Source: JAPLNB01 sp964451955
Lineage (GTDB): Bacteria; Planctomycetota; Phycisphaerae; Tepidisphaerales; Tepidisphaeraceae
Length of the DNA: 34,750 bases
Direction: 5' to 3'
NCBI GenBank assembly: GCA_964451955.1
Contig: CAYVKG010000040.1
Span: 1 to 34,750, forward strand
Shown here: one piece after another, positions 8,941 through 16,914 of the stretch
Layout: every line of letters begins with the position of its first letter
Numbering within the stretch: position 1 is the first letter of the stretch
Translations under genes and position numbers: made by a program
Notes under the pieces: model-generated
Database searches by the model: none
Seen by the model: the letters and a program-made list of their open reading frames with translations, nothing else
Told to the model about the DNA's origin: nothing

Positions 8941-9360
8941 TCATCGCAGGGCTCGACCCGTCGAGCTGATCGACAGGGAAGCGTGAAGGACGCCTTTCTG
9001 TTGTCGGATGCGATCCGCCACGGCGCGAATGCTCGAGGCCTTGCCGCGCATCATGATCATCTCGGCGCACAGGTCATGGTCGAGGTGAACGTGAGTCGAT
9101 GCCATGATCTCGTGATGGTGGTCGTGCTGAATGTCCGTCAGCTTTTCACCGAGGAGCCGAGTGTGGTGGTCGTAGAGCATGGTGATGGTTCCGACCACTT
9201 CCCTGGCCTCATCCTCCCATTCCTGCTGAACCAGCCGCTCTCGCAGCATGTCCCGGATGAACTCGGACCGGTTGGTATATCCCTTGCGTTTGACGAGGCG
9301 TTCGAGTTTGTCCCAAAGCGCTGCCTCCATCGAGAAACTCTGACGGACAATGTCGGGCAT
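8941..9360 (-). CDS. nikR: NikR-type nickel-responsive ribbon-helix-helix regulator
   Basis: 139 residues, the normal NikR length. The ATG at 9360 has GAAGGAG at 9366-9372 (spacing 5). The N-terminal ribbon-helix-helix spans about residues 3-45 (VRQSFSMEAALWDKLE, then NRSEFIRDMLRERL) and binds DNA as a dimer. The C-terminal ACT-like domain carries the nickel site: H79, H90, H92 and C98, with the same spacing as H76, H87, H89 and C95 of Escherichia coli NikR, inside QHDHHHEIMASTHVHLDHDLC. All four ligands are present, so metal response is expected. No nickel transporter, urease or hydrogenase gene lies nearby, so its targets are elsewhere or it may sense another metal. Confidence 0.9.
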   Translation of the reverse strand: MPDIVRQSFSMEAALWDKLERLVKRKGYTNRSEFIRDMLRERLVQQEWEDEAREVVGTITMLYDHHTRLLGEKLTDIQHDHHHEIMASTHVHLDHDLCAEMIMMRGKASSIRAVADRIRQQKGVLHASLSISSTGRALR

Positions 9361-9384
9361 GGCTGCTCCTTCGTTGACGCCGAC

Positions 9385-9390
9385 AGTATA
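9385..9390 (-). promoter_or_regulatory. Possible -10 of the nikR promoter
   Basis: The minus strand reads TATACT (five of six to consensus), about 25 bases before the nikR ATG, giving a leader of about 18 bases. It lies within GTATAC, a short palindrome. No convincing -35 was found. Confidence 0.35.
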
Positions 9391-9490
9391 CCGCAGAACC
9401 CCAAGTCTATGCCCGCCAAGGTCTCCCGGGTCGAAACCCATCCGGCATGCGCGTTGCTGCCGCGATTGCCGTAGGCATCGACCGTTTCCG

Positions 9491-10792
9491 TCATCTCGTC
9501 GGAGGCGATTCGGCGGGCCGGTCCGTCCTGGCATTTCCTGTCCTTTCAAGGATGGCACGATTCAGCCATTCGACGTGCGAGGCGATCCAGGACTTCATAT
9601 GCGCGACATCCTGTTCGAAGGTCATTTGGTTTGGATATCGCCCGCTGGCGGTCGCCCACCGGGAGGCGTTTCGGCCACTGGCCTCGGCGATTACCTTCGC
9701 GTTGGCGTCGATCATCTCATGGATGGAGCGGATCGAAAATTGCCTGTCGCGGAGGCGTTCCCATCTTGACGCAAATCGGCGTCGATAGTCGGGGCTCTCA
9801 AGCAGACGATCAAACAGGTGGTTTGAGAGCCATAGCTCGACTGGTGAGCGCGTGGCGTTCCAATTCTGGCCGAAACTCCCGTCAAAATCCCATGGTATGA
9901 AGAAGAACCGCGAGACTGTGTCGGTGGTCGGCTTGGGACGGGCAAGGTAGAAGTTCTTGGTGATCCCGTCGGAGTTGCCGGTGACCAATACCAGCAGGTG
10001 GAAGTCCATGGCGTTGTCCAGGTCGAGATGTGAGGCGATACCCTGTTTCGCGTCGAAGAATTGAGTTGTGGTTGAGGCGTGGATGAACTGCGCCAGCTGA
10101 TCGAGCGGCTGCCAGTAGGCCAGAACCCGTGGATCGGGTGCCATTTGTTCGAAACCGCTGTGGCCTGCCCGAGCGAAATCGGCGTCATGGTTGACGGCTT
10201 TGTAGATCGCTGTGTAAGCCTGGTCTTCCTTAACATAGGCCGGCAATCCCGCCAATTGGTGGTCAACCTGCTCCATCAGCAGGTAGACACCTTCGTAGGT
10301 GCCGTTGAGGTTAACTTCAACAAACCGGCTGGATGCCGCGTATCGTGGGCGGCCTGGCTCGGCCAGCGATCGGAACAGATCGTACGAGAGTTTGTGGCGC
10401 ATCAGCGACCGATCGACGAAGGCGGCATTGAGGATCCAGTTCTGGCGGGTCGGCAGACCGAACAGGGCGGCGGGTTTCTCCAGGCCGATCGCATAGGATC
10501 TCTTGGGAAAGCTCAGCGACGATGAACCGCGCAGGCGGATGGTCCCCTTGATGGCGGCTGCCGTTTTGTGCTCCTCGCCGGCTGCCGCGAGAGTGATCTC
10601 GCAGGCGGCAGCCACATCACGGGTGAACCTATCTTTGGCCTCGAGCCAGATCATAGGCAGGTCCATTGCCTTGGTGGGAGAAGCGAACGGCGGTGGTTGG
10701 CCATGGGTTGCGGCGACAGCGCCCAGGAGCATGATCGCCAGCAAGAAAGGCCGGAGGGAATTACCGAAGCGACGTGGTCTGGTCCGCACCAT
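9491..10792 (-). CDS. Secreted CotH-kinase family protein
   Basis: 433 residues beginning with a basic N-region and hydrophobic core (residues 1-31, ending ATHGQ), a likely signal peptide. The CotH fold is recognised from RGSSSLSFPKRSYAIGLE (88-105), LMRHKLSYDLFRSL (130-143), NLNGTYEGVYLLMEQVD (161-177), DLDNAMDFHLL (257-267) and IPWDFDGSFG (299-308). CotH of Bacillus spores is an atypical protein kinase; the secreted planctomycete relatives have no known substrate. The gene starts 12 bases after the nucleoside hydrolase stop, so both are almost certainly one transcript. A GGA at 10801-10803 is a plausible ribosome-binding site inside that gap. Confidence 0.85.
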   Translation of the reverse strand: MVRTRPRRFGNSLRPFLLAIMLLGAVAATHGQPPPFASPTKAMDLPMIWLEAKDRFTRDVAAACEITLAAAGEEHKTAAAIKGTIRLRGSSSLSFPKRSYAIGLEKPAALFGLPTRQNWILNAAFVDRSLMRHKLSYDLFRSLAEPGRPRYAASSRFVEVNLNGTYEGVYLLMEQVDHQLAGLPAYVKEDQAYTAIYKAVNHDADFARAGHSGFEQMAPDPRVLAYWQPLDQLAQFIHASTTTQFFDAKQGIASHLDLDNAMDFHLLVLVTGNSDGITKNFYLARPKPTTDTVSRFFFIPWDFDGSFGQNWNATRSPVELWLSNHLFDRLLESPDYRRRFASRWERLRDRQFSIRSIHEMIDANAKVIAEASGRNASRWATASGRYPNQMTFEQDVAHMKSWIASHVEWLNRAILERTGNARTDRPAESPPTR

Positions 10793-10804
10793 GGTCCTCG
10801 TCCG

Positions 10805-11956
10805 TCAGGGCCTCTTGTGTTGTTTCAATTCCCCATTCGTCTTGCTTGCGGCCTCTTGGGAAAGGTCGTTAGGCAGCTGCACGGTCGGCGTTGAGTCGCC
10901 GCCGTCGATAGGGTCGCATCCGGCCCTCGCTGCAGCGCTCAGCGTGCAAGCCAGCATGAGATCCTCGATGACGGTTGCCAACTGTGCCTGAGGCATTCGG
11001 TAAACCAGGTAGCCATGATTCTTGCCTTGACGCTCGGGCACCCATTCGGAGACTCCCTTCTCAAGGGGGATGCACCGGCCCGCGGTAACGGCCGTGAAGT
11101 AATCGGAGAGGCCTCGTACGGCGTACAGCACCGCAATCTGATCCCAGCTGGATCTCTCAGCAACGTTGTTGGCCTTGAGGAAGTTGGCGTAGAACGCCCG
11201 GATGGGGTTGTTAGCGGGTTGCTCGGTCATGAGGCGTCGTCCGGTCATGACGTCCCTCCCCAGTCCAGTGAACATGATCGGTGCAGGCCAGTTGGTGATG
11301 ACGTGGTGTGCTGCGGGAAGGTCCATGGTGAAATTGTACTCGCCCTCGCCCTGGTTGTTGGGCCAGACTCCGCCCATGGCGACGAGTTCCTTGACCTTTG
11401 CGGCAACGAGTGCCGGACCGGCAAGGGGACTGTGACTATCAGCCTCGCTGCGCAGCAGGCCGGCGATATTGGTAAGCCAGCCAATCGTGACGATCGTGAC
11501 GCTCTTGTCCGGCTGGCTGGCGAGAATCCGGCGGTACAGCGAAACGGCTTCGTGGGCGTCACCGCTGGTGGCCAGACGATGGGGGAATGCGGGGATGCTG
11601 TCGTGATACCATTTCTCGTCATCCGGGCCCGTCCTAGACGAGCCGATGGGAATGTCGGGACGACCGCAGTACGTGTTGATCACTTCGATGGCGGGGGCGC
11701 TCCAATGGTTTCGGTTGCAGCTCATGACGGCCAGAATGCGGGCTTCACCCCGATAGGCCAAAGCATGAAGCATGGCCAATGCACCGGCGTCGTCGACGTC
11801 CGTTCCGATATCGGTGTCCAGAATGATCGGTACCGCGGCGGAGACCCTGAGCGCGGCAGAGGTTGGTTGTGAGGTTCCTGAACGGCAGCCCGAGGTCAAC
11901 GCCATTGCCACGCCTGCCGCAGTGGTCACGATCATCGGTATCAACTCACGCGTCAT
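10805..11956 (-). CDS. Nucleoside hydrolase-like lipoprotein (IunH family)
   Basis: 383 residues. The N-terminus ends in a lipobox LTSGC with the acylated Cys at 24, so it is probably membrane-anchored outside the cytoplasm. The family signature DTDIGTDVDDAGAL starts at D47, giving the calcium-binding aspartates D47, D49, D53 and D55/D56. Other family blocks are VTIVTIGWLTNIAGLL and ELVAMGGVWP in the central part, and the following YNFTMDLPAAHHVI. These enzymes split the N-glycosidic bond of ribonucleosides into base and ribose; the substrate here may be a nucleoside or another ribosyl compound. GGGAG at 11964-11968 lies 7 bases before the ATG. It is the first gene of a unit with the CotH protein downstream. 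Confidence 0.85.
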   Translation of the reverse strand: MTRELIPMIVTTAAGVAMALTSGCRSGTSQPTSAALRVSAAVPIILDTDIGTDVDDAGALAMLHALAYRGEARILAVMSCNRNHWSAPAIEVINTYCGRPDIPIGSSRTGPDDEKWYHDSIPAFPHRLATSGDAHEAVSLYRRILASQPDKSVTIVTIGWLTNIAGLLRSEADSHSPLAGPALVAAKVKELVAMGGVWPNNQGEGEYNFTMDLPAAHHVITNWPAPIMFTGLGRDVMTGRRLMTEQPANNPIRAFYANFLKANNVAERSSWDQIAVLYAVRGLSDYFTAVTAGRCIPLEKGVSEWVPERQGKNHGYLVYRMPQAQLATVIEDLMLACTLSAAARAGCDPIDGGDSTPTVQLPNDLSQEAASKTNGELKQHKRP

Positions 11957-12505
11957 ACTGGATCTCCCGTGCGATCAGACCGGCCCGTAGGGGCGCAGCC
12001 AGTCAACAAATCATACGCCCGATGCGCCTCTGACGACAGAGAAACCGGTAGCCAGCGGGCAAGGCATCGCGGGCAGAGACTCCAGGTGATTCGCTCGAAA
12101 AGGCTGATGGAGAGCGAATCGCCAAAGCCCATATCGCTGTCGCCAGGGAGCCGAACCCGGCTTGTCTCGATTGCCCATATTCAACGCCAAGCATCGAAGT
12201 CCGCATCCATTTGAGCCTTGAGAGGGGCGACTTGGGGGGTAGCGGAAATATAGCGGGGATTGATGGATATCGGACCTCTTCGGGGCGTTTATCGGGGCGA
12301 TTGACGATTTGCCGAGTCTCAGATCTGTGCTATCTTCTCACTTACCACTATGCGGATTTTTCCCCCCGAGATAGAATGGCAATTCGAATCGACGTTCGGT
12401 GGATGCGTTAGGGGCAGCGTGATTTGTGGGTGAGGTCAACGGCATCTTTGATGCAGCAGAAGCGTCGGGTGTTGCTGGGTGGTGGGCGGGACGAAAGGAC
12501 GCAAG
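11957..12505. other. Gene-free region between the nucleoside hydrolase and metalloprotease genes
   Basis: 549 bases between divergent genes. No convincing coding frame was found on either strand. A possible extended -10, TGCTATCTT (TATCTT at 12331-12336), with TTGCCG (12309-12314) 16 bases upstream, could start the metalloprotease transcript about 160 bases before its ATG. A G-run cluster follows at 12467-12490 (listed separately). Confidence 0.5.
12467..12490 (+). promoter_or_regulatory. G-quadruplex-like motif just before the metalloprotease ribosome-binding site
   Basis: Four GGG runs (12467-12469, 12477-12479, 12484-12486, 12488-12490) have loops of 7, 4 and 1 bases. They end three bases before AAAGGA (12494-12499), the ribosome-binding site of the gene starting at 12506. 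Folding in the messenger could mask that site; this is inference from the pattern alone. Confidence 0.35.
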
Positions 12506-13390
12506 ATGGATTCCGGTTCTGAGCAGCGCAGCATGATTGAAGCTTTGGAAGGGCGGACGCTCTTGTCGGTGGCGGTGGGCGCGGACTTGGCATCGGCGGC
12601 CGCAAAAGGCGGAGGGAAGCCCGTTCCGCCTCCTGCGCTGCAGATCCGGCTGGACCTGGTTGTGCTGCACGAGTTGGGGCATTCACTCGGGATCGAGGCG
12701 CACACAAATAACGGGTCGATCATGGACCCGTACTACAACGCCAATTACGATTTGAACAGCTTTGCAAGTGATCCAGCGGTGCAAATCGTGAAAGATCTGT
12801 ACGCAGATGAGACTGCGAGCGTCTGGAAAGATACGCTGGACGCCAACCCAGGGAACGGCGTTGTGGAAATCACATACAGTTTCATGCCGGACGGAGTCCG
12901 GATGGACAAAGGGAACAACACGCTCTTCTCAACGTTTGACAAGAAGTTTGGCGCCGGCGAGTGGCAAGATGTTTTCAGGGCGCAATTTGATCGTTGGGAA
13001 AACGCGCTCGGCGGGATTCTGACTTTTACGGAAGTGGCGGAAACGGGCAAGTTCGGGTTTAACGTGTTCGGCCAGGATCAGAACGATCCGCGTTTTGGCG
13101 ACATCCGCATCGGATCGCACAAGTTTGATGGCGCGTTGAATGAACTGGCGCACAGCTACTTCCCGCCGCCCAACGGCTGGACGGCGGCCGGTGATACGCA
13201 TTTTGACGGTGCGGAGAACTGGGTTCTGAACGCTACGCGAACCTCGGCTGGCACGGAATACAGCGGCGAGGATACGACGGTGTTTGCCCACCAGGGGGCG
13301 ATTGTGGCGGGCGATGCCGCTGGCGCCAATGACATACTGCTTCGGGCCGGTGCGGAATCCCTGTTCGGCGCGGTTGACGAGGTTTTCTGA
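12506..13390 (+). CDS. Matrixin-like zinc metalloprotease with permuted domain order
   Basis: 294 residues; the ATG at 12506 has AAAGGA six bases upstream and is preferred to an in-frame GTG at 12479. Residues 14-21 read LEGRTLLS, close to the planctomycete LEPR-XLL N-terminal signal, so export is likely. The zinc helix LHELGHSLGIEAH (54-66) and Met-turn SIMDPYY (71-77) come next, then a helix like the matrixin closing helix (PAVQIVKDLY). Only afterwards come ITYSFMPDG (122-130), RAQFDRWENALGG (158-170), GDIRIGSHKFDG (198-209), LAHSYFPPPNG and AGDTHFDGAENW (228-239), which in matrixins precede the zinc helix. No second HExxH occurs. The third zinc ligand is one residue late (H66, not 65). The roughly 55-residue tail is not recognised. 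A strong terminator follows. Confidence 0.8.
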   Translation: MDSGSEQRSMIEALEGRTLLSVAVGADLASAAAKGGGKPVPPPALQIRLDLVVLHELGHSLGIEAHTNNGSIMDPYYNANYDLNSFASDPAVQIVKDLYADETASVWKDTLDANPGNGVVEITYSFMPDGVRMDKGNNTLFSTFDKKFGAGEWQDVFRAQFDRWENALGGILTFTEVAETGKFGFNVFGQDQNDPRFGDIRIGSHKFDGALNELAHSYFPPPNGWTAAGDTHFDGAENWVLNATRTSAGTEYSGEDTTVFAHQGAIVAGDAAGANDILLRAGAESLFGAVDEVF

Positions 13391-13423
13391 CTGAAATAAA
13401 GGGCGCGCGATCGCAGATCGCTT

Positions 13424-13453
13424 GGGCGCGGCATGCAAGGCCGCGCCCGTTTT
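13424..13453 (+). terminator. Rho-independent terminator after the metalloprotease gene
   Basis: A perfect 9-bp GC stem, GGGCGCGGC (13424-13432) with GCCGCGCCC (13440-13448), has a 7-base loop and is followed by GTTTT then CGTTT. It lies 33 bases after the stop, between convergent genes. On the other strand no T tract follows, so it serves mainly the plus-strand gene. Confidence 0.75.
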
Positions 13454-13471
13454 CGTTTGTTCTCACGGCGG

Positions 13472-14095
13472 TCAGGCGGGCTTGAGCGCTGCCAGTGCAT
13501 AGAAGGGTCGGCCTTCATGGCGGTACTTGCGTTCGAAATTGGTGCCGACAAACTCCCCTTCAGCGGCGGAGCCGGGACGGTTGTAGTCAACGATCTTGAG
13601 GGGGGAGTCTTTGACAGTGGCCTCGATCTGCTCGAAGTAGTCTTTGTGGTCGGTGACGACCTGGAGACGGCCATTGGGGGCGAGGATGCGCAGGACAAGA
13701 GGCATGAACTTGGGCTGGATGAGCCGGCGTTTGTTATGCCGTTTTTTGGGCCAGGGGTCTGGGAAATAGATGTGTAGGACGGAGACGGAGGCGTCGGCAA
13801 GGAATTCGGTCAGGAAGAAATTCGCCTCGGCGCGGACCATGCGGGCGTTGAGGCAGTTGTGGCGACGGAGGCGGTCGGACGCATAGCGCCAGTACCAGCG
13901 GGCCCACTCGATCCCGAAGAAGTTGACATCCGGGCGGGCGACGGCCTGGTCGAGCAGGAAAGTCCCCTTGCCACAGCCGATTTCGAGTTCGACGGGGTGG
14001 TCGTTGCCGAAGATCTCATGCCAGTTGAGGGGCTTGGGAAGTTGGTCGACATCGAGGCCGATGGGTTCGACGATGAATTCACGCTGCGACTGCAT
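13472..14095 (-). CDS. trmB: tRNA (guanine-N7-)-methyltransferase TrmB
   Basis: 207 residues, a typical TrmB length. It methylates N7 of G46 in the variable loop of tRNA, using S-adenosylmethionine, in the cytoplasm. The SAM-binding glycine motif is VELEIGCGKGTFLL (35-48), followed by FFGIEWA (59-65). The family signature FPDPWPKKRHNKRRL (111-125) and the C-terminal TNFERKY (185-191) are both present, so a catalytically complete enzyme is expected. The ATG at 14095 is the only reasonable start. It stands alone between two plus-strand secreted-protein genes, converging on the metalloprotease. Confidence 0.95.
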   Translation of the reverse strand: MQSQREFIVEPIGLDVDQLPKPLNWHEIFGNDHPVELEIGCGKGTFLLDQAVARPDVNFFGIEWARWYWRYASDRLRRHNCLNARMVRAEANFFLTEFLADASVSVLHIYFPDPWPKKRHNKRRLIQPKFMPLVLRILAPNGRLQVVTDHKDYFEQIEATVKDSPLKIVDYNRPGSAAEGEFVGTNFERKYRHEGRPFYALAALKPA

Positions 14096-14326
14096 AGGGC
14101 GGGGATTCTATGAAAATGGGCGTCGGATGCCCACAGGGGGGGCGGACAATCTGTCGCGGGTGGCTGTTGGCGGGACTATCAGGCCTGGAGGCATCGGATG
14201 GCAAGCCGGGTGCAATGTGGATTGAGCGTTGTGCCGGTCAGGATGGGGGGCAAACGGGGAGGGTTGCGTAGTCAGTCGCGGATCGCGGGGTTAGGTAGAT
14301 ATTTGGATAACGATGTGGTTTGTGTT

Positions 14327-14352
14327 GGGAGACGCGGGTCTGGGGGAGGGGG
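14327..14352 (+). promoter_or_regulatory. G-quadruplex-like motif upstream of the PEP-CTERM protein gene
   Basis: Four G runs (14327-14329, 14336-14338, 14342-14346, 14348-14352) are joined by loops of 6, 3 and 1 bases, about 95 bases before the start codon at 14446. It could lie in the promoter or leader; no clear -10/-35 pair was identified here. Confidence 0.35.
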
Positions 14353-14445
14353 AGGCACGGCAAATGCCGGAAAATGTTTGGCTTGAGAGTTCGGCGGCGT
14401 CATAATCGGGGAGCACGGGGCGCAGCCTTTGTTTGGAGGATCGGC

Positions 14446-16914
14446 ATGATGAGCAAGAACACGGTTCGAGGCCTGCTGGCTGCGGTTGCGGGAGTTACGG
14501 CGGCCCGGGCGTGGGGTACCGAGATGGGGCAGGTGCAAATGGCTGCACTGACGCAGCCGCAGATCAATATCGTCATTCGGCTGGACGTGAACGGCGTGCC
14601 GGGGCCGGCGCTGACCTACGTGGATGATCTTTTCGGCTCTGGGACGATTGAGCACAACATTCCCGCCTATTTTGACACCGGCGCCAGCGGGATTCTGCTG
14701 GGGAACTCAACGGCGGACTTGCTCGGGCTGAACCGGGCCATGCAAGGGGGGCAGAGGATCACCTACGAAGACGTTGGCGTGGGCGGAAGTGATATCTTTC
14801 ATGTGTCTGACAAGCTGCATGTGGGTTTGGCGGCGTTCTATCCGCAGGGATCGAGTGAGTGGGGGAGCGTCTACAATCCGCCCAGTCCGGACCTGTACAC
14901 GCATGTTGTCGGGCCGATCCGGACCCAGATCGGTCCGGCCACCGAAGTGCCGCCGGATCCGCTGCAGCAGATCCTGCAACAGGACCTGGATGTCGTGGGC
15001 ACCCCGGCGATGGCGGGACGCGTGGTGGTGATGAATCCTAGACCTGCGAACATCAACAGCTTCGACGACATTCTCGATGGCAACTTCGACGACATGTACA
15101 CGTGGGTGTACGACAAGAACACGCCCTACAAGCGGGCCACGCAGGATACTGATCCGGGGATTCCATGGACCTCGCGGCACATAAAGCTGAGCATGGCGAG
15201 CTTTGACCGCTTTACCACGGTGACCCCCGCGGGCGCGCCCGGTCCTGTGCTGGCTGCCAATCCTTTTATTGGACCCAACCCGATCCTCACGATGGAGGGC
15301 GACACCAGCGATACGACGCCTGGCGTGAAGGCGACGTTCGCGGGCGCCAACGTTACGGGAAGCTGGCTGCTCGATACCGGGGCGGCGGCGTCGATGATCT
15401 CCACCGCTAAGGCCGCGGCGCTGGGCATCGAGGTGCAATACGAAGAACGCGAGGAGATTGACATATTTGGGGAAATTACGCTCGTCCAGTTTCCGGTGCT
15501 CTATCACAATGGGCAGCGGATGTCGGACTCTGACCAGTTTACGCTGACGATCTCCGGCATCGGCGGGCAGAAGACGGTGGCGGGGTTCTATCTGGACGAA
15601 CTGCTGATTCGGACCATGGAGGGTGATGCGAACAACGACAACGATCTGGCGCACCTGCGCTACACCTTTGCCCCGGTGCTCGTCAACGATATCACGCTTC
15701 GCGATCCAAACACCGACCAGACGCTGACGCTGGATGGCATCTTCGGGATGAACTTCCTGTCGCCGAGCCTGTACTTTCAGCAGGATTCCAGCAGCTGGTT
15801 CCCGATCATGGACCTTTTCACCTTCACCCGCTACGACTGGCTCGTGTACGATCACGATGCAGGCGTGCTGGGACTCGAACTGTCGTCGAAGGTCTGGATG
15901 GGAGGTCCGGGCGACAAGTGGAACTATGCCGGGGGCAACTTCACCGACGGGCAGTTCGCCTACGCGTTCCTCGACGGCGACTACGTGAAATTCAATGACG
16001 CTGGCTACCCCGATGTCGTGATCGACTCACCGGTGAGGCCGGGGTCGGTGACGTTCGAGAACTCTGTGGATTACGCCTTGTCGGGATCGCCGATCGAGGG
16101 CAACGCGAGGCTGCTGAAACTCGGGACGGGTACGCTGACGATCACCAACAGCAACACCTACCAAGGCGCGACGGAGATCGTGGAGGGAAAGGTGGTGTTG
16201 GCGTCGGCACAGGACATCGGGCCGGTGAACGTGTACGCCTCGGGGCAACTGGTGATGCAGACAAGCCAGCGGTTCGCCGAACTGAGCGTGACGGGAGGGC
16301 AGGCGGGATTCACGGACGGCGGCGGCAAGTTGCTCGTCCTCGGCAAGCTCAGCATTGCGGAGGGGGGGACCCTCGACCTGGCGGCCGGGGCGATGGTGAT
16401 TCACCCGACCAGCGACGCGCAGCAGGTACTAAGTGAGATTGAAGACTATATTCGCTCGGCCCGAGGCGGCGACGGCGACTGGGCGGGACCGGGGCTTACC
16501 AGTTCGACAGCCAGAGCGAACCTGGCGGGCATGGCCGGGCTGGGTGCGATTCTGAACAACGGCGGTGGGTCGAGTGGGCCGATCTACACGGAATTTGCGG
16601 GCGAGGCTGTCGAGTTGAACGCCATTCTCGTGAGATTTACCTGGAACGGGGATGCGAATCTGGACGGAATCGTGAACGCGGACGACTACTTCCAGATCGA
16701 CTCGGGGTACATCCTGCAGGCGACCGGATGGTACAACGGCGATTTCAACTATGACGGCGTGATCAATGCCGACGACTACTTCCTGATCGATTCGTCGTTC
16801 ATCGGCCAGACGGGGTTGGCGGCAGGTCAGTTGGCTGTGGCCGTCCCCGAGCCGAACGCCCTGTTGCTGTTGGCGCTCGGGACGCTCGGTCTGCGGCGGC
16901 GATCGCGACGGTAA
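14446..16914 (+). CDS. PEP-CTERM secreted protein: two-lobed aspartic protease-like region, strand repeat, dockerin-like repeats
   Basis: 822 residues from the ATG at 14446 (GGAGG at 14435-14439, spacing 6; the adjacent ATG at 14449 is equally possible). Domains in order: signal peptide (about 1-24); a region with two aspartic-protease motifs, YFDTGASG (D77) and LLDTGAAAS (D310), each followed by a hydrophobic stretch as in pepsin lobes; an autotransporter-associated strand repeat (about 538-588, GTGTLTITNSNTYQGATEI); paired dockerin/EF-hand-like loops GDANLDGIVNADDYFQID (735-752) and GDFNYDGVINADDYFLID (765-782); and a C-terminal PEP sorting tag VPEPNALLLLALGTLGL plus RRRSRR (800-822). The tag predicts exosortase processing. 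The loops predict calcium binding. Whether the protease site is active is inference. The stop directly abuts the convergent ribulokinase stop. Confidence 0.85.
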   Translation: MMSKNTVRGLLAAVAGVTAARAWGTEMGQVQMAALTQPQINIVIRLDVNGVPGPALTYVDDLFGSGTIEHNIPAYFDTGASGILLGNSTADLLGLNRAMQGGQRITYEDVGVGGSDIFHVSDKLHVGLAAFYPQGSSEWGSVYNPPSPDLYTHVVGPIRTQIGPATEVPPDPLQQILQQDLDVVGTPAMAGRVVVMNPRPANINSFDDILDGNFDDMYTWVYDKNTPYKRATQDTDPGIPWTSRHIKLSMASFDRFTTVTPAGAPGPVLAANPFIGPNPILTMEGDTSDTTPGVKATFAGANVTGSWLLDTGAAASMISTAKAAALGIEVQYEEREEIDIFGEITLVQFPVLYHNGQRMSDSDQFTLTISGIGGQKTVAGFYLDELLIRTMEGDANNDNDLAHLRYTFAPVLVNDITLRDPNTDQTLTLDGIFGMNFLSPSLYFQQDSSSWFPIMDLFTFTRYDWLVYDHDAGVLGLELSSKVWMGGPGDKWNYAGGNFTDGQFAYAFLDGDYVKFNDAGYPDVVIDSPVRPGSVTFENSVDYALSGSPIEGNARLLKLGTGTLTITNSNTYQGATEIVEGKVVLASAQDIGPVNVYASGQLVMQTSQRFAELSVTGGQAGFTDGGGKLLVLGKLSIAEGGTLDLAAGAMVIHPTSDAQQVLSEIEDYIRSARGGDGDWAGPGLTSSTARANLAGMAGLGAILNNGGGSSGPIYTEFAGEAVELNAILVRFTWNGDANLDGIVNADDYFQIDSGYILQATGWYNGDFNYDGVINADDYFLIDSSFIGQTGLAAGQLAVAVPEPNALLLLALGTLGLRRRSRR

